From: Manihot esculenta | Lineage: Eukaryota; Streptophyta; Magnoliopsida; Malpighiales; Euphorbiaceae | Direction of reading: 5' to 3' | DNA length: 64,000 nucleotides | NCBI RefSeq assembly: GCF_001659605.2 | Contig: NC_035170.2 | Span: 23,800,190 to 23,864,189 of the forward strand | Shown: positions 11,187-20,604 of the stretch, piece by piece | How positions within the stretch are numbered: the first letter of the stretch is position 1 | How the letters are laid out: every line of letters starts with the position of its first letter | The notes under the pieces: generated by a model | Database searches by the model: none | Told to the model about the DNA's origin: nothing | Seen by the model: only the letters and a program-made list of their open reading frames with translations | Position numbers and translations under genes: made by a program

Positions 11187-11350
11187 GTACGAGTTATACT
11201 ATGGATGTTTCTCTAGGAAATTACTTCCATAACAGGCAAAGCATAACTTCTTGTATGCATTCATCCTTTTCAATTTATCATATTCATTGCTTCTACCTTA
11301 GGAATAAAAATACTTTGCTTCTTCTACTTGGAGAATGTAATGCTTTCTTC

Positions 11351-11357
11351 TATATAT
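11351..11357 (+). promoter_or_regulatory. Candidate TATA box of NLR1
   Basis: TATATAT in the context TTCTTCTATATATTGGCTC, about 105 bp before the ATG. The same sequence is kept ahead of NLR2 (near 24420) and NLR3 (near 39908), while the inverted promoter copy at 15501-15924 ends before reaching it. Confidence 0.55.
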
Positions 11358-11461
11358 TGGCTCATTAATTATGGACTGCTTCATCCTTCAGAAATTCACA
11401 AATTTTCTTGAAGAAGATACAATTTCATCTAGCCCAGTTTTCATTTATTATCCTTCTATAG

Positions 11462-14400
11462 ATGGCTGAACAAATCCCATTCAGCATTGCAGAAAACTTA
11501 TTAACAAAGTTGACCTCAATTGCTTCTGAAGAAATTAATTTGGTGTATGGCTTCAAAAATGATCTCAGGAAGCTTCAAACAACTCTCTCCACCATCAAAG
11601 CAATACTTATAGATGCTGATGAGAAGCAAGAGGAAAGCCGTGCAGTGAAGGACTGGATAAGGAGGCTTAAAGAGGTTGTCTACGATGCAGATGACTTGTT
11701 GGATGACGTAGCCACTGAAGGTTTGCGAAGAAAGGTTGAAGGTCAGGGAAGAGTGGTTAGGAAGGTATGCGACTTCTTTTCTTCCTCAAATCAAATTGCA
11801 TTTCGTTTCAAGATGAGTCATAGAATTAAAGATGTTAGAGAGAGGCTAGATGAAGTCGCCAAAGAAATGTCTGACTTTGGCTTTATAATAAGGAAGGAAG
11901 TTGGAGTAGATATGCGAATAAAGAATAGTTGGAGGGAGACAGACTCCTTTGTATTGAAATCAGAAATTGTAGGAAGAGATAAGGATAAGGAGGAGATCAT
12001 AAAATCATTGATGTGTCCAGTGAATCAAAGCAATATTTCTGTAGCTGCAATTGTTGGGTTTGGTGGCTTGGGAAAGACTGCACTTGCCCAGTTAGTGTTT
12101 AATGATGAGAAAGTGGTGAATTATTTTGATTTGAAGTTATGGGTATGTGTTTCTGAGGAGTCAAATGTTGAAATGCTAGTTAAACTCATCCTTAAAAGTG
12201 CAACTAGTAAGGAAGTGCCCAACTTATCTCTGGAACAATTACAAATCGAACTTAGACAATGTTTAGAAGGCAAAAAGTACTTGTTGGTGTTGGATGATGT
12301 GTGGAATATAAACAATAGGATTTGGAGTCAATTGAGGAAATATTTGATGGTTGGTGCCATAGGAAGTAGAATTTTAGTAACTACTCGTAGCACACGAGTT
12401 GCTTTAGCTATGGGTGTAGACTGTCCATATGCTCTAGCGGGTCTAACAGAAGATCAATCATGGGATCTATTTGAGATGCTAGCATTTAGAGAGGGAACAA
12501 GTAGAGTGAATTCAAATCTAATAGAAATTGGGAAAGAAATTGCAAAGAAGTGCAAAGGAGTTCCACTAGCAATTAGAGCTATAGGAGGCATAATGCAACT
12601 AAGAAGTGGTGAAAGTGAATGGTTGTCTATCCTAGAAAATGAGTTGTGGAAGGTCTTTGAGAGTGATAGTGATATTGGTCCAGTGTTGAAATTGAGTTAT
12701 GATGACTTACCATATCATTTAAAGCAGTGCTTTGCATACTGCGCAATGTTTCCTAAAGATTATAAGTTTGATAAGGAGGATTTAATTCAATTATGGATGG
12801 CACAAGGCTATATTCAATCTCGGAGTCAAAGTAAAGATGAAAATTTAGAGGAGATTGGGGAAGGATACTTCAGTGAATTGTTATTTAGGTCATTTTTCCA
12901 AAAGGAGAAGTACTGTTATAAAATGCATGACCTTATCAGTGACCTTGCACAGTCAATGGCAGGAGATAGTTGTTTTGTACTTGATGATAATACTAAACAT
13001 GTTCCTAATAGAATCCAACATGTGTTTTCTGGAAATTTGTCTTTTGAGGAATGTTTCAAGCAGCTAAAAAATAGAGGATTGAGGACACTGTATTGTAAGT
13101 ATTATGGTGATAAGTTAAGCTTGAATTTAGATAGTATCTTTTCAAATTGTAGGAGCATACGTGCTTTGAGTTTAAGATGCAATATCAATAAATTGCCAGA
13201 TTCAATTGGAAAGTTGAAACACTTGAGGTATCTTGGATTGTTTTGGAGTCATGAAATCAGTTCACTTCCAAACTCTATTTGCAATTTGTATAATTTGCAA
13301 ACTCTAATACTCGAGGACTGTAAGCGTTTTGAAAAATTACCAACTGAAATGAGGAAATTGATTTGTCTCAGACAACTTATTATTACGGGTTGTGATAGGC
13401 TTGAATTCATGCCATTGGGATTGGGGAGATTAACAAATCTGCAGACTTTATCAACTTTCATTGTGGGAACTGATGAAGGAAGGAGATCTTCCTCATTGAA
13501 TGAGTTGAATAGCCTAACCCAGCTTAGAGGTACAATCTCCATTACAGGACTTGAAAATGTGAAAAATGCTGCATTGAAGTCCAACCAAGTAAATCTCAAG
13601 GAAAAGAAGCACCTTCACTACTTGAGATTGGAATGGGGAGATAGCGATGGTGGAAATAGTGAGTTGCTGTTGGATAATCTACACCCTCACCCGAAATTGA
13701 AACGCTTGGATGTTAATTGCTATGGAGGTTTGAGGTTTTCAAATTGGCTTTCTTCTATCACAAATCTTGTCGATATTAATTTAGATAAATGTCCAAAATG
13801 TGAGCATCTGCCACCGTTGAACAATCTGCCTCATTTGGAATCTCTCTATCTTAATCAGTTTGATTCTCTGGAGTACATATCAGATGAAGATAATTTATTT
13901 TCTGCTTTATCTGCATCAACAACAACAACATTCTTTCCATCCCTAAAGATTCTTAACATTTACTTTTGCCGTAATCTGAAAGGGTGGTGGAGAACATATA
14001 TGGAAGCTAAGATGGTGCCTCAATTTCCTTGTCTTTCTTACTTAACAATATCACATTGCCCTAACTTGACTTTAATGCCAACATTTCCATCTCTGGACAT
14101 GAGGCTTGATCTTTCCTATGTCAGCATAAGACCATTGCAGTGGACATTGCAGATGGCTGCAATGGCTTCTGCATTACCATCAGCCTCTTCTTCAGTTACT
14201 GCTCCTTTTTCCAAATTAAAGACTTTGAGGTTACAGGGTATTAAGAATATGGAAATTAGTGATGAGGATGAACATGGGATATTTAAATGGCTATGTCTTG
14301 TTAGTCTACGACGTCTCACTCTTTCTAATCTATCAAATCTGGTGTCTCTACCAAGGGAACTTCAATATGTTACCACATTGCAGCGTCTCTCTATCAGCAG

Positions 14401-14668
14401 CTGTTCTAATTTGAGGGCTTTGCCTGATTGGATAGGCAACCTCACAGCACTTGAAAATCTAAATATTGATGACTGCCCTGAATTGGAATCGCTATCAAGA
14501 GGAATGCGTCAAATCACCACTTTACAACGATTGAGTATTAGAGGTTGCCCCCGTTTGTCTGAAAGATGCGGACACAATACTGCTGCAGATTGGCCCAATA
14601 TTTCTCACATTCCAAATGTTCGGATAGATGAACGTGATATTCAAAAAGAAGGCCGATATTTATTGTAA
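11462..14668 (+). CDS. NLR1: intact CC-NB-ARC-LRR disease resistance protein (RGA type)
   Basis: Single-exon gene of 1068 codons. Residues 1-150 are an Rx-type coiled-coil domain with the EDVID-like motif VYDADDLLDDV (73-83). NB-ARC follows: P-loop GFGGLGKT (199-206), FDLKLWVCVSE, kinase-2 LLVLDDVW (274-281; the final W marks the CC class), GSRILVTTR (301-309), GVPLAIRAIGG (366-376), CFAYCAMFPKDY (from 423) and MHD (488-490). All switch residues are present. From about 560 there are many leucine-rich repeats, ending near 1050. The family are intracellular immune receptors that bind ADP/ATP and trigger hypersensitive defence; the pathogen recognised cannot be told. The ATG is shared by all three paralogues. 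A 23-residue repeat segment present in NLR2 and NLR3 is missing here, in frame. It is the only intact copy in the window. Confidence 0.95.
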   Translation: MAEQIPFSIAENLLTKLTSIASEEINLVYGFKNDLRKLQTTLSTIKAILIDADEKQEESRAVKDWIRRLKEVVYDADDLLDDVATEGLRRKVEGQGRVVRKVCDFFSSSNQIAFRFKMSHRIKDVRERLDEVAKEMSDFGFIIRKEVGVDMRIKNSWRETDSFVLKSEIVGRDKDKEEIIKSLMCPVNQSNISVAAIVGFGGLGKTALAQLVFNDEKVVNYFDLKLWVCVSEESNVEMLVKLILKSATSKEVPNLSLEQLQIELRQCLEGKKYLLVLDDVWNINNRIWSQLRKYLMVGAIGSRILVTTRSTRVALAMGVDCPYALAGLTEDQSWDLFEMLAFREGTSRVNSNLIEIGKEIAKKCKGVPLAIRAIGGIMQLRSGESEWLSILENELWKVFESDSDIGPVLKLSYDDLPYHLKQCFAYCAMFPKDYKFDKEDLIQLWMAQGYIQSRSQSKDENLEEIGEGYFSELLFRSFFQKEKYCYKMHDLISDLAQSMAGDSCFVLDDNTKHVPNRIQHVFSGNLSFEECFKQLKNRGLRTLYCKYYGDKLSLNLDSIFSNCRSIRALSLRCNINKLPDSIGKLKHLRYLGLFWSHEISSLPNSICNLYNLQTLILEDCKRFEKLPTEMRKLICLRQLIITGCDRLEFMPLGLGRLTNLQTLSTFIVGTDEGRRSSSLNELNSLTQLRGTISITGLENVKNAALKSNQVNLKEKKHLHYLRLEWGDSDGGNSELLLDNLHPHPKLKRLDVNCYGGLRFSNWLSSITNLVDINLDKCPKCEHLPPLNNLPHLESLYLNQFDSLEYISDEDNLFSALSASTTTTFFPSLKILNIYFCRNLKGWWRTYMEAKMVPQFPCLSYLTISHCPNLTLMPTFPSLDMRLDLSYVSIRPLQWTLQMAAMASALPSASSSVTAPFSKLKTLRLQGIKNMEISDEDEHGIFKWLCLVSLRRLTLSNLSNLVSLPRELQYVTTLQRLSISSCSNLRALPDWIGNLTALENLNIDDCPELESLSRGMRQITTLQRLSIRGCPRLSERCGHNTAADWPNISHIPNVRIDERDIQKEGRYLL

Positions 14669-14968
14669 GAAGAAGGATCCTCTGCTTTCATGGGTTAGTT
14701 CTTCTTTCCTTCATGTCTTTTTCACTTTAAATAAAATCATCTAATTTTTCTAGACAAATGCTTCTATTCTGTAGGTTACTTACTCTGTTCTGCCTTCATA
14801 TCTTCCACAGTGAATAACTCACTGTTCTGATTGTATATAACTTTGATTTGGAGGTATTTGAATTGTTTCCCACTAATTAATTTTATGAATGGCTCATATA
14901 ATTTTGATTCTTCAAATTCTGAACACAAATTCTGTCTGCAGGGAATAGATGCAAATGTGATTTGGTAT
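14669..14968 (+). terminator. NLR1 3' flank with likely poly(A) signal
   Basis: Conserved after all three CNL copies (26914-27125, 43293-43590). AATAAA at 14730-14735 (26975-26980 and 43354-43359 in the others) lies about 60 bp after the stop codon and is the best poly(A) signal candidate. Homology with NLR3 stops after AATAGATGCAAATGTGATTTGG at about 14966. Confidence 0.5.
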
Positions 14969-15500
14969 GTAATTATTATTTTTATTATTACAATTTATAT
15001 ATAATTTTTTAATTTTTTATCATTATTATTAGTATATAACTTTTTAATTTTCTATTATTATTATTGGTATGTAATTTTTTAAATTTTTTTACAACTTTTT
15101 TAATATAATATACTAATAACAATAAAATAAAAACTTTAACATATATATTTTAATTTTATTTTTAATAATAAATAAAGTGAAAAAAATTATAATTAACATT
15201 ATTAATTAATTAATCAATACTACATGTTTTCCATCTCACATTATTAATTAATTAATTAATATTATATTTTTTTCATTTCTTATGTGGATAATAAGAGAAA
15301 TTGCCAAGACCACAATTAGCCTTATATAATTATATCATGTGTCATAAATTTATAATTTTTTTATATATTTTTAATTTTATTTTTATATAAAATAATAATT
15401 AATATATATTATAAATATAATTTACTACTTTTTATCATCATTATTAATGTATAACTCATGATTTCCTGTTATTAATATAAATATATATATTATAAATATA
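14969..15500. repeat. AT-rich repeat block
   Basis: Very AT-rich, with phrases such as TATAATTTTTTAATTTTT and ATTAATTAATTAAT that recur at 17560-18120, 45680-45960 and 47130-47880. No gene is seen. Confidence 0.5.
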
Positions 15501-15924
15501 GATAGAAGCAATGGATATGATAGATTGGAAAGGATGAATACATACAAGAACTTATGCTTTGCCTGTTATTGGAGCAATTTCTTAGAGAGACATGCATAGT
15601 ATAACTCAGACATTTATTCTCTCAATTTGGAATAATTCATTTTAAAAAATAATTTAAATGAATTTTTATAAAATTATACACGATTTAATTTTATTTTTAA
15701 GTAAAAAAAATTAAAATTTTTAATCTAAATAAGAGAAATAATAGAAAAAAAATCATATGCATTAAATTTGTAGAAAATTTTTTATTTCAAATAGAGATTA
15801 CCATATTTAAGATAATACATATAGAAGTAATCTGTATTTCTTTTTCTTTTCTTTTTATTTTTCCTTTTAGGTGGGGTTAGGTACTTAATTGGATGAGGTG
15901 GAGATCAAGAAGCTTTTATTCCAA
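15501..15924 (-). promoter_or_regulatory. Inverted copy of the CNL promoter, pointing at NLR1 3' end
   Basis: The reverse complement follows the CNL upstream region in order: GGAATAAAAGCTTCTTGATC, CAATTAAGTACCTAACCCC, the ATAAAAAATTTT block, GAGAGAATAAATGTCTGAGT, TATACTATGCATG, CAGGCAAAGCATAAGTTCTT, GTATGTATTCATCC and CATTGCTTCTATC. It stops before the conserved TATA box and ATG. It has no MITE: the target GTCTGAGT (complement at 15604-15611) runs straight into TATAC. It joins the normal 3' flank sequence at 15921-15924 with the shared bases CCAA. Confidence 0.8.
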
Positions 15925-16310
15925 TGATCCCAAGCTCTGGAATTTCACTCCATTGAGATTGGCCTACGAAGAGGCATCACTGTTAAGTTTGTGACTTTCT
16001 CAATAACTAAGCAATAATTATAATAAAACCATTTTTTTATAATTTAAAATTTTTATGCAAATACTAAACAGAATAGTCTAATTAGTTTTTCTTTATCGTA
16101 AGTCGGTGATCTTTCAATTTCGAGTCTTCACATCTATTTATTTTGAGATATTCACACTCATGATAAAAAATTAAAAAACTAAAAAACTACATTTTTTTAT
16201 GTAATCCATCAATCATAATCGACTTTTATAGTTCTTAAGAAATAACTTCTCTAAAAATGCGAAATTAACTTCCCTAAAAGTAGACTATTTTAAACCAAAC
16301 AAAGCCTTAA
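15921..16310 (+). repeat. Distal part of CNL 3' flank
   Basis: AATGATCCCAAGCTCTGGAA and the following TTGAGATTGGCCTA, TTTGTGACTTTCTCAATAAC match 27330-27620 and 43905-44180, downstream of NLR2 and NLR3. In unit 1 it is displaced from NLR1 by the AT block and the inverted promoter. Confidence 0.65.
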
Positions 16311-17138
16311 ATTCATTTTTGATATTTGAACACTAAATTAGTATTGTCATAAATGAAAAGCTTTAGTTTAATTTGGACAAAAACTTACTTTTGGGTTCAT
16401 TTGAGCATGGGATAAAAGTTGGTGGGTAAAAATGAACTTTCTTCCATTAAAATTATGTTTTAGGAACCATTGTTATAATCTTCACTGTGTCTTCTGCTTT
16501 TGATCTTCTACAGTTTTATGTACTGTGTTAAAATTCTCTCTTCAATCACAATATCTTCAAAAACCACAATCGTGCAGAAACAGAGGAACCTAATACAGCA
16601 AAATTAAGAGTCTATCATCGAGCTCAATTGGTAAATTTGGATTGCTCTTGGGAAAGAAAAGTATGGTTCTAAATATGATTTCTCAAAATCAAATAATCAA
16701 AAATTATCTTAAACTAATAGAATGGGTACTAAACTTAATTATTACTATGTAATAAACTCAAACCTAGTTTAATCTCATATATTCTAATTAATAATGTATA
16801 TAAAAAATATTTTTTATTAATAATTTTCATCTAAAAATAATATTTTTAAAAACTATTTAAATTTAAATTTTAAATGAAAAAATATATAAAAAATTTCTAA
16901 ATATTATTGTACAATATATTTTTTATATAAATTATTTATTTATTTAAATGGGTTGGAGAATGGGATATCCAATATATAAAACTTAAATTCAATCTAAAAT
17001 TAGTATGAATATTAATTTTTAAATTCGAACTCGTCTCAAACCTAACGATAGTTATCCATTTCCGTCCTATTAAAATTTAATCAGATTGGATATCTAAAAG
17101 TATTTGACATCATAACTATCAACTATGTAAAAGTTATA
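16311..17138. repeat. Unit spacer: inverted flank piece and AT-rich DNA
   Basis: 16330-16450 is, on the minus strand, similar to the flank at 8490-8620 (CTCAAATAAACTCAAATTTAAG-like). 16480-16660 (CTTCTGCTTTTGATCTTC, CAATCGTGCAGAAACAGAG, CATCGAGCTCAATTGG) recurs in unit 2 at 27810-27870 and 28310-28530. 16700-17130 resembles 28880-29290. No gene is seen. Confidence 0.45.
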
Positions 17139-17178
17139 AATAATTGGAGAGAGATAGACTCCTTTGTATTAAAATCAG
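17139..17178 (+). pseudogene. CNL fragment (region before P-loop), unit 1
   Basis: About 40 bp (AATTGGAGAGAGATAGACTCC and AAATCAG) match the CNL segment encoding NSWRETDSFVLKSE. It is a scrap of an older CNL copy, also present in unit 2 (29305-29360). Confidence 0.55.
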
Positions 17179-18848
17179 GCTCGTGCTTGGCTCAATATTA
17201 TAACAATGAGTATAAAATTATTGTTTTGATATTACTAAAATAATAATTTGGTAATTATTATAAAAAAAATTATTATTTTTATTATATATAATAAAATTAT
17301 AATTTAATAATAAAAAATAATAATAAGTAAACCGTCCCCTTATGCTATAGTAGCGGAAGCAGTTGTGATGAATTTCCAACTGTTGGTGTTGCCCTATAGC
17401 TACAATTTAAGTATATAAGACAACAAATTTTTAATGTTACCTTAAACTCATATATATATATATATATATAATCTAAAATAGGATACAGAGAGATTAACAA
17501 GTGGCATACTTAAATTTATATACTTATATTAAGTGGCACATCTAAATTTACGTATTTGTGTTAAGTGACACAGTTAATATATTTTGTTTTTATTTTTAAG
17601 TTATATTTTCATATTTAATAATGTTATTAATTAATATATCTATAATAAATATAATTTATTATCTTTATTGTTATACTTTATTATCTTTATACCATTTATT
17701 ATCTTTATTGCTAAATTTTTTTAATATAATATATTAATTTATAATTTAAAATTTTAAAATTTAAAATTAATCATATTTTTAAAATAATTAATAAAATTTA
17801 ATATATTTTTTTCTGACTATAAAATGCGAGAAATGACACCTTTAAACTTGTATTAGGTTTTTTAATTATATTTTTATTATTCGAAAGTAATAAATTTTAT
17901 ATATATACATATAAAATTGAACTCTAAATTAGGTTATCGAGAGATTGACAAGTGCCACTATTAAATTTAAGTAACACAATTAATCCTACATATTTATGTA
18001 ATATGACGTAACTATATTTATAATTTTTTATATATTTATAATTTTATTTTTAAATAAAATAATAATTAATACATAAATAATAAATATAAATTATTATTTT
18101 TAATCACTATTAATATATGACCTTTTAATGCTCTAATGTGTTACAAATATCAAATAACCAAGTTATTAAACCTTAATTATTATAATTTATTATATTAATA
18201 AGTGTAATAATTTTAATCTTTTTGCTTTTAATAACATTTAATATTTATTATCCATTTTATATAAAATTTATTAGCATAATTTATATATATGTATTCCTTC
18301 ACACATATCTCTTTTCTCCACTTTCAAATAACTCATGTTTTAAAACTTTACTTTCTTATTATTTACTTAGTATCTAACATGGAATATATGATTATACAAC
18401 TCTCAACAGCCAACTCAACCTTCTTGGCTAAATTGAAATTGGATGATTAGTCATCTAAATACTTTTTTAGAGATCATTATATTCTTTCTCAACAGTGATA
18501 TATATATATCATAAGTATTATAAAACCATTTGTAATATTACAAAATAGCAGTCGCCTAATATAATAGATATACCAAATTTTATCACTCAACAAATTAACA
18601 TATTTGAAGGGTATTATGATAAAGAAATGATTCTTTTCTATTGCCACCATCGTCAGTGTCATCCACCACTATTGGAGTTTAATAAATTTTATTTTTCTAA
18701 AAATATAGTTTCTAGAATAGAATTTATTATTAGATATTCATAATATATGATAATAAGTACTAGAATCTTTAATTTTTTTTTTTTATTGCAATTGAGTTTG
18801 AGGGTATATGAATTTGCAGAAAATGTTTTGCTTCTCTACTCAGTGAAT

Positions 18849-18896
<48 letters not shown>

Positions 18897-18986
18897 ATTT
18901 TATAAAATAATATCATATAATTATAATATAAAAAATTTTAAAATCTGTCAAGCATGCAGGCAAATGACTAGTTTTTATAATAATGA
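17179..18986. repeat. AT-rich intergenic block with TA and A tracts
   Basis: Contains a (TA)n run at 17450-17470, AT-rich phrases shared with unit 3, and a run of 42 A's at 18853-18894. 18300-18700 (CACACATATCTCT, GCTAAATTGAAATTGGATGA, CATCATCCACCACT-like text) is shared with unit 2 (29560-29800) and unit 3 (48310-48690). No gene is supported. Confidence 0.45.
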
Positions 18987-19300
18987 ATGCAACTAAAAAG
19001 TAGTGAAAGTGATCGGTTATTGTCTTAGAAAGTGAGATGTAGAAGTTATTTGAGAGCGATAATAATGCTAGTTAAATATTGAAATTGAGTTATGATAACT
19101 TACTATATCAGTTAAAGCAATGTTTTGCATGTGTTTCGGTGTTTTCTAAAGACTATAATTTTGATAAGAAAACATTAATTCAGTTATGGATGGCACAAGA
19201 TTGTGTTCAATCTTGGAGTCAAAGTGGAAGTGGAAGTGAAAGTTTAGAGAAAATTGGTGATGGATATGTTACATCATATTTCTACTATTTAAGTCATATT
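18987..19300 (+). pseudogene. CNL fragment (end of NB-ARC), unit 1
   Basis: Matches the CNL from just after the GLPL motif to past RNBS-D. It has ATGCAACTA, a corrupted SESEWL region, then an open frame from 19079 with KLSYDNLLYQLKQCFACVSVFSKDYNFDKKTLIQLWMAQ. It is more diverged from NLR1-3 than they are from each other, so it is an older duplicate. It stops shortly before the MHD motif. Confidence 0.75.
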
Positions 19301-19336
19301 TTTATTATTAAATATGTCTACAAGACTTGTCACCAG

Positions 19337-19603
19337 GCTTTTTTAAGACTTGAATTTAACAGAGAATTCCAATGCAGTGCATAAAACTGAAAAGGATCAA
19401 AGCAGAAGACAAACTAGTGAAGAGTATCACAATGGTTCCCAAAACAATTAGTGTTCTTTTGCAAGCCAAATATAAAAATGCATCCACAGTTTTATCCACA
19501 AAAGCAAAGTACACAAAGCTCCATGATCTTTTCGCTGCCATAAGCAGATAAGGAAACAGCAGGCCAGCTGCATATCCTAATCCAATGGCAAGGTAAGGCC
19601 ACC
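19337..19603 (-). pseudogene. LRR receptor-like protein C-terminus, unit 1
   Basis: On the minus strand: RWPYLAIGLGYAAGLLFPYL, a transmembrane helix, then MAAKRSWSF, a short cytosolic stretch and ACKRT. This is the membrane anchor and tail of an RLP, better preserved upstream in units 2 and 3. It keeps about 11 residues (YFAFVDKTVDA) missing from unit 3. The ectodomain is gone: at 19603 the sequence jumps to the spacer seen after the RVT_3 remnant in units 2 and 3. Confidence 0.75.
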
Positions 19604-20604
19604 TGATATATATTAGAGCTGCTATATTAAAAATTAGTTTATTAAGTATGTTTGTTAAACAATATTAAAAAGTAATTTTTAAGTTAATTTAATATATTTT
19701 AATCATAAACCGTTCATACTAATTAAATAAAATTTTAAACTACATTCTTTAAAAAAATCTAGGAAGATTTACTATTTAATTCTTGGGTATTACCATTATT
19801 AATAAGTCAGTCCCTACATTTTCAAAAATTTATTATAATGTTCTTATTTTTTCTCTCCGTCAATCAATAAAATAGTCATTCCATCATCTTTTTCATTAAA
19901 AATAAGTTAAAAATAAATGAAGAACGAGAGAAAATTTTTAAAACATAATTTTGCCCTCATATATTTTTAAAAATTTATAAAAACTTTCTTATTTTTTTTC
20001 AAATCTATTAAAATATTTTTATATTTTTCTTTTGGTCAATAAAATAGTCCCTCCTCCTCTCCCTCCTCCAAAAAAAAGATGAAAATGAAAAAATGAAAAT
20101 AAAAAAAAAAAAAAGGAGGAGGCGTCCAGAAAAAGAAGAGAAGGAAGAATCAAAATCGAAAAAGAAAAAGAAGATAGAAGAAAAAAAGAAGAAAAAGAGG
20201 AGAAAGGTTCCAGAAGAAGCAGAAGGGTAATTTAGTTTTTTATTATATTTTTAATGATAAAAATAGACGGAATGATTATTTTATTGATAAAAAAAAGGAT
20301 AAAAATATTTTAATAGATTTTTTAAAATACAGGGACTAATTTATTAATAATAATAATATTAAAGGACTAAATAATAAATCTTTCAAAAATCTAAAATAGT
20401 AAATATATAGTAAATCTGGAACATGATATTTAAATCACAATCGGGTCACTAGTCTATTGTTTTTGTCTAATAATGCCTTGTTTTGGCTTATTGAAAAACT
20501 ATGAAATATGATCTAATTTTGTTTAGAAATTAAAAAAAAAATATATTATTTTTTAATATATATAGATATATATTACAATTGGCTTAAATTTAAATTAAAC
20601 TGTG
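19604..20604. repeat. AT/purine-rich spacer of unit 1
   Basis: Homologous to 36437-37490 and 53704-54556. Contains CAGTCCCTACATTTT and GTCAATCAATAAAATAGTC phrases, in both orientations around a purine tract (GAAGAAGAAAAAGAGG, 20090-20225), giving a loose inverted-repeat layout. No gene. Confidence 0.45.

Larger units (their letters stand above)
9720..11461 (+). promoter_or_regulatory. NLR1 upstream region with duplicated MITE-bearing module
   Basis: Homologous to the regions ahead of NLR2 (22680-24530) and NLR3 (from about 38945). The start is CTTTTCATTGC and ATTTATTGGATATT. Two versions of a module, each with GGAATAAAAAATTTTGTAAAA, then GAGAGAATnTATG and then a GGTTCGGTT-rich MITE, lie in tandem at about 10060-10641 and 10680-11194. 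A TATA-type box TATATAT at 11351-11357 lies about 105 bp ahead of the ATG and is conserved in all three genes, as is the CAGGCAAAGCATAACTTCTT block near 11234. Confidence 0.65.

Noticed and set aside
11144..11368. Plus-strand ORF ahead of NLR1, also open ahead of NLR3, as a possible upstream peptide gene
   Set aside because: It begins inside the MITE and runs past the probable TATA box, so it would lie mostly upstream of the transcript. It has no family motif.
12055..12085. miR482/miR2118 target site in the P-loop codons
   Set aside because: Against the miRNA consensus as I remember it, I count about eight mismatches, too many to claim targeting. A target prediction with the species' own miRNAs would decide.
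11818..12315. Minus-strand ORFs of 60-64 codons inside the CNL genes, conserved in NLR1, NLR2 and NLR3
   Set aside because: They are the antisense shadow of highly similar CNL sequence; their conservation follows from the sense strand.
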